From contig JASBRJ010000368.1 of assembly GCA_030149525.1 (NCBI GenBank), forward strand, positions 1-64,000: DNA of 64,000 nt, read 5' to 3'. Both the position numbers and the translations under genes were made by a program. The notes beneath the pieces were generated by a model that saw only the letters and a program-made list of their open reading frames with translations, was not told the origin of the DNA and made no database searches. The DNA is from a bacterium. GTDB lineage: Bacteria; Vulcanimicrobiota; Xenobia; Xenobiales; JADMJV01. Positions 18,522-27,500 of the stretch are shown here, piece after piece (the stretch's first letter is position 1; each line of letters starts with the position of its first letter).

Positions 18522-19771
18522 AAAGCGGATCCCTTCTTCATCTCGCCTGGCGAAGCTTACAACGCCATCGCCTGGCCAATGGAATCACCGTTTTCACCAC
18601 GGCTCTTGCAGTGGGTCTTGCCTTTGCCGTTTTCGCCATCAACGCCCAGGCCCAGGCCGCTTTCGTGGGAGGAGGCAACGGATATGATGCAGTTTTAGGC
18701 GCTCGGGGTAGCCAGCTTCAACTGGTCTTGAACAGCGTTTTTCATCTGGAAACTTCTCCCGGCAATATTCCTTGGAGCCTCTACAAAGCAGCGGCCGGTC
18801 GTCCCGGAGTCAAACGCGCGGTACCGCTAGCGGTCGGCGACAACTATCGGGGATTCCGATTGGTGGGAACCACCCTGGACTTTTTTACCAACCCACCTGA
18901 AGATAGCCCTCCCTGGAAACTGGACAACGGGGGCCGTTTTTTCGACCCCCAACGGAGAGAGGCCGTGGTGGGGAGTTTCGCCGCTCGTGAGTCAGGCCTG
19001 GTCCTGGGCTCTCGATTCCATCCCTATCACGGCCTGGTCTTCAACGAAGACGAACGACATCAAGAAGAATATGTGGTTGTGGGGATCCTTGAACCCACCA
19101 ATACTCCTGTTGACCGAGTGATCTTCATTCCGATGGAGGGGATCTTTCGCATGGAAGGTCATGTCTTACGCGGCTCCGGAGAAGCTTTCACCGCCGAGTC
19201 CGGTCACTCTATCCCTGAGGAGCATCGAGAAGTGAGCGCCGTGTTGTTGGACCTGGCCAATCCTCAAATCGGATTTAGCTTGAGCCAGCAGATCAATCGC
19301 CAGGGGAAGGTGGCTACGCTGGCCTTCCCCATCGGGAGAGTCGTGTCGGAAGTCTTTCAGAAGATGGGTTGGGCTCATCGGATTCTTGCTTTGGTTTCAT
19401 ACTTGGTGCTCTTCATTGCCGGAAGCTCCATTTTGACAAGCCTGGTGCAAACCTTGGGGAGCAGAAAGAAGGAGTTCGCGGTCCTGAGGGCCTTGGGATT
19501 GTCCCGACGCAGGCTGTTCAGTCTGCTTATTTTGGAGTCGTCCTTGCTCGCCCTAGCGGGCAGTCTCGCTGGATTCGTGGTCTACGCGGTTCTGGTATTC
19601 GTAGCGTCGAGTCTGATTCGCGCCCAAACCGGTGTGGTCATTGCCGTTTGGACATTCCACCCGGTGTTCATCTGGGGACCTGCCCTAATGCTCGCTCTCG
19701 GTGCTGTCGCAGGCGTCCTCCCGGCTTGGAAAGCCTACAAGACGGATGTCGCGGGCCATTTGGGCGGTTAG
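18518..19771 (+). CDS. ABC transporter permease, FtsX/MacB-like (417 aa)
   Basis: The layout is that of type VII permeases: one helix near residues 20-45, a large periplasmic domain (about 45-275) and three C-terminal helices (about 285-310, 335-365, 375-405). The start LLHLAWRSLQRHRLANGITV and the motif RKKEFAVLRALGLSRRRLFS are typical of FtsX-like permeases. It pairs with the preceding ATPase by an ATGA overlap. These systems move lipoproteins or drive periplasmic partners by mechanotransmission, and the substrate here is not shown by sequence. Confidence 0.9.
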   Translation: MKSGSLLHLAWRSLQRHRLANGITVFTTALAVGLAFAVFAINAQAQAAFVGGGNGYDAVLGARGSQLQLVLNSVFHLETSPGNIPWSLYKAAAGRPGVKRAVPLAVGDNYRGFRLVGTTLDFFTNPPEDSPPWKLDNGGRFFDPQRREAVVGSFAARESGLVLGSRFHPYHGLVFNEDERHQEEYVVVGILEPTNTPVDRVIFIPMEGIFRMEGHVLRGSGEAFTAESGHSIPEEHREVSAVLLDLANPQIGFSLSQQINRQGKVATLAFPIGRVVSEVFQKMGWAHRILALVSYLVLFIAGSSILTSLVQTLGSRKKEFAVLRALGLSRRRLFSLLILESSLLALAGSLAGFVVYAVLVFVASSLIRAQTGVVIAVWTFHPVFIWGPALMLALGAVAGVLPAWKAYKTDVAGHLGG

Positions 19772-20074
19772 TACTCTGGACCCGGGTTTCGCACTTCTCT
19801 CGGAAGAAGGCTGATTGAGGTGCTGATATGGGGTTAAAACGTCGAGCGCGGTGTACCATTGTACATAAGGGAGGCGGTTTGACCCCAGATTAGTGCATCG
19901 ATCGGCCAGCTTTCGGGACATTGTGCCCTTTACGGGTAGAAGTGCGGAATCCGGGTCTAGAGGAGGAGAGAAAAAAACATTTCGCAGAAAAAGCCGAACA
20001 CTATATCAAATGTCACGGAGCCCAAGAGGCTGCAGCGTTATTATAGGAGTCGTTAAGCACCTTTAGGAGGCTCC
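19772..20074. other. Intergenic region upstream of the kinase operon
   Basis: No gene is supported here. It holds an inverted repeat TGTAC-CATT-GTACA at 19852-19865 that could be an operator, and a strong ribosome site AGGAGG at 20065-20070 followed by ATG at 20075. I see no clear terminator for the permease gene. Confidence 0.4.
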
Positions 20075-20302
20075 ATGATCTACAACAAAGCAAACCCACC
20101 CCTTTTGATTCAATCGAAACCGATCTCTTTGCCGCCCCTCGAAGGGTCCTACCCCTTCTCAGGGCGAAGAACCGGGCGTGGAGAGTCGCGGACCTTACCT
20201 TCTGAAAGAGTCGCTGACCGAGCTTGCCGCAGGTTGGGTCGGACAAGCGACCCTCAAAGACGATCCCGACGCGCCGCCGGTTCTGCTCAAATGTCTTCCT
20301 GA
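20075..20302 (+). CDS. Short ORF with strong ribosome site overlapping the kinase start (75 aa, doubtful)
   Basis: The ATG at 20075 has AGGAGG four bases upstream, the best ribosome site in this neighbourhood, yet its frame is not that of the kinase. It overlaps the first 125 bases of the kinase gene. The first 30 residues (MIYNKANPPLLIQSKPISLP) look plausible, the rest (Arg/Ser-rich) looks like out-of-frame kinase sequence. It is either a leader peptide or the true kinase N-terminus separated by a frameshift between 20109 and 20300. Confidence 0.3.
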   Translation: MIYNKANPPLLIQSKPISLPPLEGSYPFSGRRTGRGESRTLPSERVADRACRRLGRTSDPQRRSRRAAGSAQMSS

Positions 20303-21656
20303 AGAACCACCCGAGCGATGGAAACTTTCCATCGACCTTCTCCAGGGTACCCGCTGTCGCTACGTGCGAATTCCTCGCAAAGTGATCACCGATGAGCAGG
20401 GAAGCTACCTTGTCGCTCGATGGCTTGAGGGCCCCAATCTTGAAACAGCCAGGCGGGAGAAGTTTGATGGCCGGGTCCCCGTCAGACAAGCCTTACTCTG
20501 GTTGAAGCACTGCCTTCTCGCTCTTGAAGTCCTTCATATTCACGGCCTCATCCACGGCGACATCAAACCTTCCAACCTCGTTCTCAACAGCAAACAAGAA
20601 GCCGTCCTAACCGACCTGGGAGCCCTCTTCCCCGCCTCTCATGATCAACACAAAATCGCCACGCCGGAATACCTGATCCCCGACGAAAGTAAGCAGGCGA
20701 GTGTGGAACGCGACCTTTACGCCGCCGCCCTCACCTTTGGAGCGCTCGTGTCAGGCAGTATCCCTCCGCCTCCTGGAGAAAAACCTTATCTCTTGTCCCA
20801 GGCCGATCCCTTGATCCCTGAAGCGGCCAACATTCTGCTGACCCGGGCCCAGGGTTTCGGAGAGCCGTTCACTTCCGCCACCGAAATGCTCACTGAGGTG
20901 GAAACGCTTTTGGGCCTAAGAGAGAGGAAAGCCGAAGACACCTCGCCACCCACAAGAGTTGTGGAGGTCAAAAGCTCCAAGAAGCCACTCCCCCTCTGGC
21001 CTCTCGTCATAGCGCTCTTCTGCTTTCCAATCGGAGTCGGTGCAGGCTCCCTTCTCAAACCTGCACCCGTAGGCCCACCCTACAACCTTACCGAACGAAC
21101 CGGACTTTCGGCCAGAAAAGGGAGCTACCGGGAGCGAGAGGTTTGGCAGACAACCATTCTCGGCAGACCCGTAGCAGGATTTGCGGCCAATGACGAAACC
21201 GAAGGCGACGAGCCACCGGAGGCAAGAGCTTCCTGGCTTGCTTTCGTCTTAACGGAGGCTCATTTGGAAGGCCGAGAATTGGAATTCGACTATCGAAATG
21301 AACTGGACGACAACTGTGATGTCTGGCTGACAGGAGAGGATAAGGAAGATAAATTTCTCTTTCGGGTCACCCCACGTGAAAGGAAACTGTTTGAAACACC
21401 AGCGCCTGTGCTGGCGAGACTTTGGAGTCGATTGATTCAAGACACACTGACTCTGCTGGGTGGCAAGAGTACGCCCGGAAAATCCTCGGGCGTCCTCCTC
21501 TTGCGACCCTGGCTGTCTCAAGCCGAAATTCTCACCGGGGGCAAGACTTTGAACGACCACGCTCGAGTGGAGGCTTTGGAACGAGCCTTCACCAACCTGA
21601 AACCGGATCTTCAGGAAGAGATCCTCAATAGCTACGCCCCTGAACACAATGAGTAA
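20178..21656 (+). CDS. Hanks-type Ser/Thr protein kinase with one membrane span (492 aa)
   Basis: A protein kinase domain occupies residues about 6-245: the ATP-binding Lys in PPVLLKCLPEE, the catalytic loop HGDIKPSN (Asp128; the usual HRD Arg is Gly), DLG in place of DFG, and a PE motif in ATPEYLIP. A single transmembrane helix is at about 272-292 (PLWPLVIALFCFPIGVGAGS). About 200 residues follow on the outer side with no recognised domain. The GTG start at 20178 has a weak ribosome site; see the overlapping ORF at 20075. Its end overlaps the FHA-ABC gene by 8 bases, so the two are translationally coupled. In Mycobacterium, PknF phosphorylates the neighbouring FHA-ABC exporter Rv1747, a close parallel. 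Confidence 0.85.
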   Translation: MESRGPYLLKESLTELAAGWVGQATLKDDPDAPPVLLKCLPEEPPERWKLSIDLLQGTRCRYVRIPRKVITDEQGSYLVARWLEGPNLETARREKFDGRVPVRQALLWLKHCLLALEVLHIHGLIHGDIKPSNLVLNSKQEAVLTDLGALFPASHDQHKIATPEYLIPDESKQASVERDLYAAALTFGALVSGSIPPPPGEKPYLLSQADPLIPEAANILLTRAQGFGEPFTSATEMLTEVETLLGLRERKAEDTSPPTRVVEVKSSKKPLPLWPLVIALFCFPIGVGAGSLLKPAPVGPPYNLTERTGLSARKGSYREREVWQTTILGRPVAGFAANDETEGDEPPEARASWLAFVLTEAHLEGRELEFDYRNELDDNCDVWLTGEDKEDKFLFRVTPRERKLFETPAPVLARLWSRLIQDTLTLLGGKSTPGKSSGVLLLRPWLSQAEILTGGKTLNDHARVEALERAFTNLKPDLQEEILNSYAPEHNE

Positions 21657-23562
21657 TCCACTCCTGATAGGACGGGACCAGAGCTGCGATCTGGTCCTCG
21701 ATTCCCCGCTCGTTTCCAGATTCCACGCCCAACTGGAAGACGGTCGACTGGAGGACCTCAAATCCGCCAACGGCACCTTTGTGGATGGCGTAGGGGTGCA
21801 AGTTGCACAGCTTCAAGACAAGCAAACCGTGACCATCGGCCCCTATCACTTGAAGTTTGAAGAGGGGGCGCTGAGATTCAAGGGTCGTGGCCTGGAGGTG
21901 AGTTGTCGAGGATTGAGTTTTCGCCCCCCTGGATTTCAGAGCGACCTCCTTAGAGATATCAACCTCAGAATAAAGCCGGGCACTTTTCTTGCTCTGGTGG
22001 GCACATCAGGCGCCGGGAAATCCACCCTGATGAAGATCCTTGCAGGCCTTGTCTCCCCCTCCTCAGGAGAAGTTCTCTACAACGGCCGACCACGAAGTTC
22101 GCCGGAATTTCGCCGCTCGGTGGGCTGGGTGCCTCAGGACGAAATCGTACACGCTCACCTCACCGTGGAAACGGCGCTGGGTTTCTCGGCCAAACTGAGG
22201 CTGCCGCCTGGAACCTCCAACACCGAGATCAACCGGCGGGTTCACTACGCAGCCGAACAGGTGACCTTGAGCCACCGGCTTCAGAACAAAATCCTATGGC
22301 TCTCAGGTGGCGAAAGAAAACGAGTGGCCTTGGCCGCCGAGGAACTGGGCGACCCCGATGTGTTCTTTCTAGACGAGCCTACCTCCGGACTCGATCCGGG
22401 GCTCGAAAAAGAGATTATGCTCAGTCTGCGAGACCTGGCCCGACGTGGTCGCACCGTCATTCTGATCACCCACGCCACCGATAACATCCTGCTCTGTGAT
22501 CGCCTTCTCTTTCTCGCTCCGGGTGGGCATCCGGTCTATAGCGGCCCGCCCTCTGAGGCAACAGAAACGTTTGGGGTGACCGACTTCGCAGAAATCTATC
22601 GCCTGCTCACCAACCCCGCTTGGTTCAACGAGCACGGGTTGAAGATGAGTGAGGCCACACGAGCCCGACTCAATGAGGAAATCAAAGACAAAGCCCCTAC
22701 CGGATCTCTTGACCCGAAGCGACCGCAAAACCGAGGAATTTCTCCACTCCTTCAACTCAGGCTCCTGCTCAAGCGTGAGATGGTCCTTACCTATTCCGAC
22801 AAGTCGAACCTTAAACTTCTTCTGCTCCAGGCACCGGTGATCGGACTCATCCTCGGACAATTGTTCCCAGCCGGGCTGTTCGCGGATTCTCAAGTGATGG
22901 ATGCCCGTGGCTCTTATCCACTGTTAGACAGTCCAACTCTCCTCTTTATGTTGGTAGTAAGCTCTTTGTTCTTCGGAGCCATCAACTCTTGCCGAGAATT
23001 TGTGAAGGAACGCTCCATTTTTCGTCGCGAACGCCTATTGGGAGTCCGACCCGAAACCTACCTTCTCAGCAAACTGTTGACTTTATCGTTGAAAGGGCTC
23101 CTTTCGGTTCTCGCGCTCATGATGACAGTTGCCTATCTCATACCCCTCCCCTGGACGGGGCTGGAATTCGGCCAGGCTTTCCTGTTCTGTTGGACCACCT
23201 ATCTTGGCGGTGTCGGTCTGGGACTTTGCCTGTCTGCTCTCGTGGGCAGTTCCGAACAGGCCAGCACCCTGGTCACCGTCATCCTGATCCTCCAGTTGGT
23301 TATGTCGGGAGCCTTCATTCCTCCGGATCAGATGACAAGCCCGATCCAAGAATTTTCCATCCTTTCCATCTGTCGATGGAGTTTTGCCGGTCTGTGCCAA
23401 TTGTCCGAGTTGAATCAGAGGTTTGCCGCCCTCAATCTCCCTTTCCTAGCCTCCGACTACTACATCCCCAACCCTCTCCTTTGGAGTGTTCTTCTGCCGC
23501 TTTTGGCCATTCATCTGGTAAGCCCACTCCTTTGCCTCTATCTTCGAAAGGACAGCCCATGA
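21649..23562 (+). CDS. FHA domain-ABCG-type ABC transporter, half-transporter (637 aa)
   Basis: Residues 1-75 form a forkhead-associated domain (LLIGRDQSCDLVLDSPLVSR, then SANGTFVDG) that binds phosphothreonine. The ATPase follows: Walker A GTSGAGKST at 118-126, signature LSGGERKRVALAAEE, Walker B VFFLDEPTSGLDP, and His loop LITHATD. The C-terminal 270 residues hold about six helices of the ABC2 membrane type. This is the architecture of mycobacterial Rv1747, which is controlled by an adjacent kinase and exports lipid-linked glycans. It is coupled by overlap to the kinase before it and the secreted protein after it. The substrate is unknown. Confidence 0.92.
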   Translation: MSNPLLIGRDQSCDLVLDSPLVSRFHAQLEDGRLEDLKSANGTFVDGVGVQVAQLQDKQTVTIGPYHLKFEEGALRFKGRGLEVSCRGLSFRPPGFQSDLLRDINLRIKPGTFLALVGTSGAGKSTLMKILAGLVSPSSGEVLYNGRPRSSPEFRRSVGWVPQDEIVHAHLTVETALGFSAKLRLPPGTSNTEINRRVHYAAEQVTLSHRLQNKILWLSGGERKRVALAAEELGDPDVFFLDEPTSGLDPGLEKEIMLSLRDLARRGRTVILITHATDNILLCDRLLFLAPGGHPVYSGPPSEATETFGVTDFAEIYRLLTNPAWFNEHGLKMSEATRARLNEEIKDKAPTGSLDPKRPQNRGISPLLQLRLLLKREMVLTYSDKSNLKLLLLQAPVIGLILGQLFPAGLFADSQVMDARGSYPLLDSPTLLFMLVVSSLFFGAINSCREFVKERSIFRRERLLGVRPETYLLSKLLTLSLKGLLSVLALMMTVAYLIPLPWTGLEFGQAFLFCWTTYLGGVGLGLCLSALVGSSEQASTLVTVILILQLVMSGAFIPPDQMTSPIQEFSILSICRWSFAGLCQLSELNQRFAALNLPFLASDYYIPNPLLWSVLLPLLAIHLVSPLLCLYLRKDSP

Positions 23563-25196
23563 GAGCGCTCCTACTCCTTCTTCTGTTGACCCTATCTGTG
23601 TCGGCTCAGCAAACCCAACGACGAATTGTCCGACTGGAATCCCGCATCTACGGCTGGTACGCCATCGCCGACCCCTCCTTCGACAAGACAATCGGTCGTC
23701 GCGAACTTTATAAGGTGAGTGGGCAGGACAAGTTTCTTAAAGGACTGGCCGGTCGCCTCGTGCTCATCGAAGGGGTCTTCTCGGAAGGCTCTTTGCATCT
23801 GCCCGCTCTGGCCGCGCCGCCAATTTCACTTCCCGAAGATGCCGTGCGAAGAGTTTTTCTTTCCTCTTTATCCAGTGCAGGTCCGCCCTACAAAAGTGAG
23901 TCCGATTTCACTCTCCAGGACCCCGACAGCCTTCTTGCCCTCTATAGGCCGGGTCGCTGGAAGCTGGATCTTATTGTTGAGGGGAGTTCTCCGGAGCTTC
24001 AAGTCGTGCGGGTTGTCTCGGCCGAAGAAGTGGAGACCCGGCCGTCGACTCTCGTCGGCCAGGGGAGTTTGGACGCGCCGGCTCAGCTGGACGTGACTCT
24101 CACTCAAGACTTTCTGGACTTAGTCACAGCGCTCGGACTCAAGCAAGCAGACGTCTCGGCAACCTATCAAGGCCTGACCCTCCGACTGACCGATCTCTAT
24201 ATCAAATTGCCGCAGCAAGTCTCGTCCGAGAGTGCGGCCTGGAGCTTACAAGGCTCAGTGGGCCTGAGTTTCGGCCGAGGCTCAAGTCTTGCCGAGACGT
24301 CCTTCGTGGTTGATGCGGAACCGCTCATCGAAGACAATGTCTTGAAGCTGAAGCCGGATTGGCAAAATATCCGGGTGGAGGGCCAATTGCCGTTCTCTTT
24401 CGCTCTCGGCACCAAGCAACTCGGCTCCTACGCACGGTATCTTCCGGAAAAAATCACTCTCCTTGATCTGGTTTACGTGACGGCCCAACTTCGCAATCAG
24501 AGACTGCTCTCTCAGGAGGGAAACCCGGTCTGGTTTTTGGGACGACCGAGCCCTCAGACGGTGCGCATAGCGTTGGGCGACCCGACTCAAGAACTTCCCG
24601 CCCACGAGACTCTTCAGCCTGGAGCTTTCCGATTGATCCTGGGCCAACAACTGGTAGACAGGCTGATAAAAAAAGAGATTGATCGCATGTTGAGCCCCGA
24701 AAAGCCCTACCTTCCGGAACCTCCCATAGAGGTCGGCAAGGCCCTTTTCATCCCGATCCTGGTGAAGAAAATTTACATTCGCGACCTCCAAGCTGGATAC
24801 AGACAAAGCGTCTTCAGGTTTGACAATCTGACCATCGACGTGGGCTGGGAGGCCGGCCCACTCTCCGGGACGGAGCCGCTTCTCACCACCTCCGGATACG
24901 TTCGACCTAAACTGAGCGGCGAGCAGGGCAAACGATTTTGGGACTGGGATCTTGTGTTGGAGAACTTGATCGTCCGCAGCGATAAGATTCCCGGCAATAA
25001 GAATCAGTTGGCCACAGAATTCAAACCCCAAATCGAACAAACTCTGGGCCGCAAGTTGGCTGCGGAAAAACGTTTCTCCAATCGAATCCCGCTCTCCAGG
25101 TTCCTGGGCCAAACAGACGCCGTTCTCGAGATCACACGACTCCGCGCCCTGGATGCAACGCTCACCCTGGAAGGTCGGGTCAACCCCAATCCGTAG
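23559..25196 (+). CDS. Secreted protein of unknown function, third gene of the kinase/FHA-ABC operon (545 aa)
   Basis: A signal peptide is evident (MRALLLLLLLTLSVSAQQTQ). The mature protein is beta-rich with no recognised domain. Notable pieces are LESRIYGWYAIADPSFDKT near the start and RLILGQQLVDRLIKKEIDRM around residue 370. The ATG at 23559 overlaps the transporter stop by four bases; the frame is open far upstream but that part is shadow of the transporter. The tight coupling argues that it works with the exporter, for instance as a periplasmic or outer-membrane acceptor. That role is inference. Confidence 0.75.
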   Translation: MRALLLLLLLTLSVSAQQTQRRIVRLESRIYGWYAIADPSFDKTIGRRELYKVSGQDKFLKGLAGRLVLIEGVFSEGSLHLPALAAPPISLPEDAVRRVFLSSLSSAGPPYKSESDFTLQDPDSLLALYRPGRWKLDLIVEGSSPELQVVRVVSAEEVETRPSTLVGQGSLDAPAQLDVTLTQDFLDLVTALGLKQADVSATYQGLTLRLTDLYIKLPQQVSSESAAWSLQGSVGLSFGRGSSLAETSFVVDAEPLIEDNVLKLKPDWQNIRVEGQLPFSFALGTKQLGSYARYLPEKITLLDLVYVTAQLRNQRLLSQEGNPVWFLGRPSPQTVRIALGDPTQELPAHETLQPGAFRLILGQQLVDRLIKKEIDRMLSPEKPYLPEPPIEVGKALFIPILVKKIYIRDLQAGYRQSVFRFDNLTIDVGWEAGPLSGTEPLLTTSGYVRPKLSGEQGKRFWDWDLVLENLIVRSDKIPGNKNQLATEFKPQIEQTLGRKLAAEKRFSNRIPLSRFLGQTDAVLEITRLRALDATLTLEGRVNPNP

Positions 25197-25290
25197 CCCT
25201 CGAACATAAGGATAGCCCCATGGTAGCCTTGCGAAAGTTTCGCTCCCCTTCCCAGGGCCTTAAGATCATGGGGTAAGAAAGGACGAGGAA

Positions 25291-25725
25291 ATGAGAAACT
25301 TACTAGTTGCTGTGGACTTCTCCCAACACACTCCAAGAGTCTTGGAAGTGGCCGAGAAGTTGGCTCGGGAATTCGACTGCCCCATGAGATTGGTTCATGT
25401 CGACGACACCGAGAAGCCCAACTTCCAAGAGATGGTCGAAATCAAGGACAACGAGAAGAAAATGGAAGCGCTCGCCTCGCGAATGAGGAGCGCGGGCCTG
25501 GAAGCCTCGGCTATTGCCAAAAAAGGCCCTATTCTGGAGAGCCTGTTGGAAGAGATCCGCCTTCATGACATTGAACATATCGTGGCGGGGACCCACGGCC
25601 ATAGCGCGGCCAAGGAACTGTTTCTGGGAAGTGTCACCAAGGATCTTTTGAGAAACTGCGCCCTCCCCTTGACACTCGTACCGAGACAGGAAAGAGGCTG
25701 GATGAGAATGCAGCCGGCTATCTAA
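25291..25725 (+). CDS. Universal stress protein, UspA family (144 aa)
   Basis: This small cytoplasmic UspA-fold protein has the usual start RNLLVAVDFSQHTPRVLEVA and the ATP-binding GTHGHSAAKELFLGSVTKDL near residue 105-125, followed by LPLTLVP. Such proteins bind nucleotide and help survival under stress. The ATG at 25291 has GAGGAA just upstream. It stands alone between the kinase operon and a small hypothetical gene. Confidence 0.92.
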   Translation: MRNLLVAVDFSQHTPRVLEVAEKLAREFDCPMRLVHVDDTEKPNFQEMVEIKDNEKKMEALASRMRSAGLEASAIAKKGPILESLLEEIRLHDIEHIVAGTHGHSAAKELFLGSVTKDLLRNCALPLTLVPRQERGWMRMQPAI

Positions 25726-25769
25726 ATCGGCAGCAGGCCGGATTCGGATGGGAGGAGAAACGGCCTCTC

Positions 25770-26108
25770 ATGGCAGCTACCCACGAAACCCAATACCGCC
25801 TCAGAAACGACAAGCAAAGCGTTTACCAGATTGAAGCGAGCGTCACCAAGAGTGGCAAATCCGGCCTCGACGGAGCCGAAGTGACAGGAGTCATAAAGGC
25901 TCCCACGGGCGCGACGTTCACTTACTTGGTCGAGTTTGGAGGCGACTTCGTGGTCACCAAAGAGAACTTCACTCCGGAGATGTTCCTCCACACCGCCATC
26001 TCCATCATGCAGTCGCAGATCGAGTCTAAACGCCACAGCGACACCTGGTTGCATGTTCACCGACATTCCGGACTTACCGAAACACGGCCGCTTTCCGAGA
26101 AGAAGTAG
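25770..26108 (+). CDS. Hypothetical protein (112 aa)
   Basis: The protein is soluble and unrecognised, with a likely mixed alpha/beta fold (YRLRNDKQSVYQIEASVTKS, then ATFTYLVEFGGDFVVTKENF). It begins 44 bases after the UspA gene and ends just before a terminator, so it may be co-transcribed with uspA. The composition is protein-like and the frame ends cleanly at the hairpin, which supports it as a real gene. Confidence 0.6.
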   Translation: MAATHETQYRLRNDKQSVYQIEASVTKSGKSGLDGAEVTGVIKAPTGATFTYLVEFGGDFVVTKENFTPEMFLHTAISIMQSQIESKRHSDTWLHVHRHSGLTETRPLSEKK

Positions 26109-26114
26109 TCAGAA

Positions 26115-26148
26115 AGAAAATGAGGCTCTCGAGAGAGCCTCATTTTCT
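26115..26148. terminator. Bidirectional terminator hairpin
   Basis: A 16-base inverted repeat (AGAAAATGAGGCTCTC against GAGAGCCTCATTTTCT) lies between convergent genes, with A and T runs at the stem base. It can end both the plus-strand hypothetical gene and the minus-strand vWA gene. Confidence 0.88.
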
Positions 26149-26166
26149 GATGCATAGAGCGATATC

Positions 26167-27435
26167 TTATTGCTCGATAACGAACCCGGCTTTCTCAGCC
26201 TTAGTCTTCACCGTGTTGATAACGGCGCGTCCCAGAGTTACGTCTCCCTCAGCGTTGTCTTTCTGCTTTTGGCTAATAAACTCTTGACGCTTTCTATTCA
26301 GGTCTCGAATTTCGGTCTGTATCTCTTTGCGCTCTGCAGCTTTTTCCGCCACGTAAGCTTCACGCTCCTTGCTATCCATCTTCTTCATTTCCGCGGGCAA
26401 AGCGGCTTCGTCTACGTTGGAAATTCCGCCTTCGGCCTCGGCCTTATCCACAAGATCCCAGGTCTCGTTTCGGTAATTTGCACTGGCCTTGGTGACGGCG
26501 CGCTCGGTGGCGGCCCCGCCACCCACGGAGGCCATGTTGGAGTCCTGGGCTCTCTGACGAGCCACGTTCTGCTGGCCTTTCACGCCGTAGCCGATGTAGG
26601 TGGTGTTCAACCTGGAGTTTAGCTCTTGGATGCGAGCGTCGTAGGGGGTCTTTGGAACTTGAGCCACCCGTGTATGATCAATCACCTTGAGGTCGGTGTG
26701 AGCCAAATCTGCCGCTGATTCCCAAGTAATCCGGTCGCTCTGGTTTCCGTTGGAGCAGTAAATAGGGTGAACCAGAATTCCCTTCTCATCGGCCTCCTTG
26801 AGAACCGGACCGACTTCAACCGGACCTTGAGTGAAGGGCTCGTTTCCGGCCACAAAGATCATCCTGAGACTCCCCTTGCGTTGCTTCCATTTCAGACTGT
26901 CCATAGCGGATCGAATAACCCAGGCGCAATACTCGTCGCCCCCGTTTGTTTTGAGACTGAAGAGAATCTCGGAGAGACCGTCGAGATCGTGGGTGAAGGG
27001 TGCCAGTTGCTGGATGTAGCCACCTTCGCGCTCGAGGCTGCTCTTTCCGTATTCGTAGAGCGCCACTTCAATCACCGGTTTTTGCCCCTTGTAGCGGGCT
27101 TTATCCAATTTATTCACGATGGACCAGAGCTCTGTTTTGGCCTGATCGATGAGCGAGGACATGCTACCCGAGGTGTCGAGTAGGATGGCCACCTGAATAA
27201 CAGGTTTGCCGTCGTCGCCTTCGACCGGAGCAACGGTACTCGCCATGCTCTTGTCGTCGATCTTAGGAAGCTTCCAACCCTCTTTGGGGTCGTTTTGATT
27301 CTGCGCCACCTGGGGAAGCTGTCGATTTTGGGACACTTGATTTTGGGGTACCGGTACCGCTTCACTGGGATTGTTGACAGCGATAACCCCCAAGAGCGCT
27401 CCGGTGGCAAGTGCGATTGCTAATCCTTTATTCAT
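26167..27435 (-). CDS. Secreted von Willebrand factor A domain protein (422 aa)
   Basis: A signal peptide (KGLAIALATGALLGVIAVNN, then PSEA) precedes a short Gln/Asn-rich linker. A vWA domain follows at residues about 78-270 with the metal-binding MIDAS motif LLDTSGSMSS. The C-terminal 150 residues are charged helices of coiled-coil type (AERKEIQTEIRDLNRKRQEF). The frame is open to 27474, but the ATG at 27435 has GGAGG four bases upstream and gives a normal signal peptide. It should be periplasmic or surface-exposed and bind proteins through Mg2+. Its ligand is unknown. Confidence 0.87.
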   Translation of the reverse strand: MNKGLAIALATGALLGVIAVNNPSEAVPVPQNQVSQNRQLPQVAQNQNDPKEGWKLPKIDDKSMASTVAPVEGDDGKPVIQVAILLDTSGSMSSLIDQAKTELWSIVNKLDKARYKGQKPVIEVALYEYGKSSLEREGGYIQQLAPFTHDLDGLSEILFSLKTNGGDEYCAWVIRSAMDSLKWKQRKGSLRMIFVAGNEPFTQGPVEVGPVLKEADEKGILVHPIYCSNGNQSDRITWESAADLAHTDLKVIDHTRVAQVPKTPYDARIQELNSRLNTTYIGYGVKGQQNVARQRAQDSNMASVGGGAATERAVTKASANYRNETWDLVDKAEAEGGISNVDEAALPAEMKKMDSKEREAYVAEKAAERKEIQTEIRDLNRKRQEFISQKQKDNAEGDVTLGRAVINTVKTKAEKAGFVIEQ

Positions 27436-27500
27436 AAACCCTCCGAAATTTGTTTTATGTCTCTGTAGACGCAAACGTCGGAGAGCTTATTCCCAATTCT

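Noticed and set aside
22989-23558. A long N-terminal extension of the secreted protein of the kinase operon
   Set aside because: It reads through the FHA-ABC gene out of frame; the signal peptide starts at 23559.
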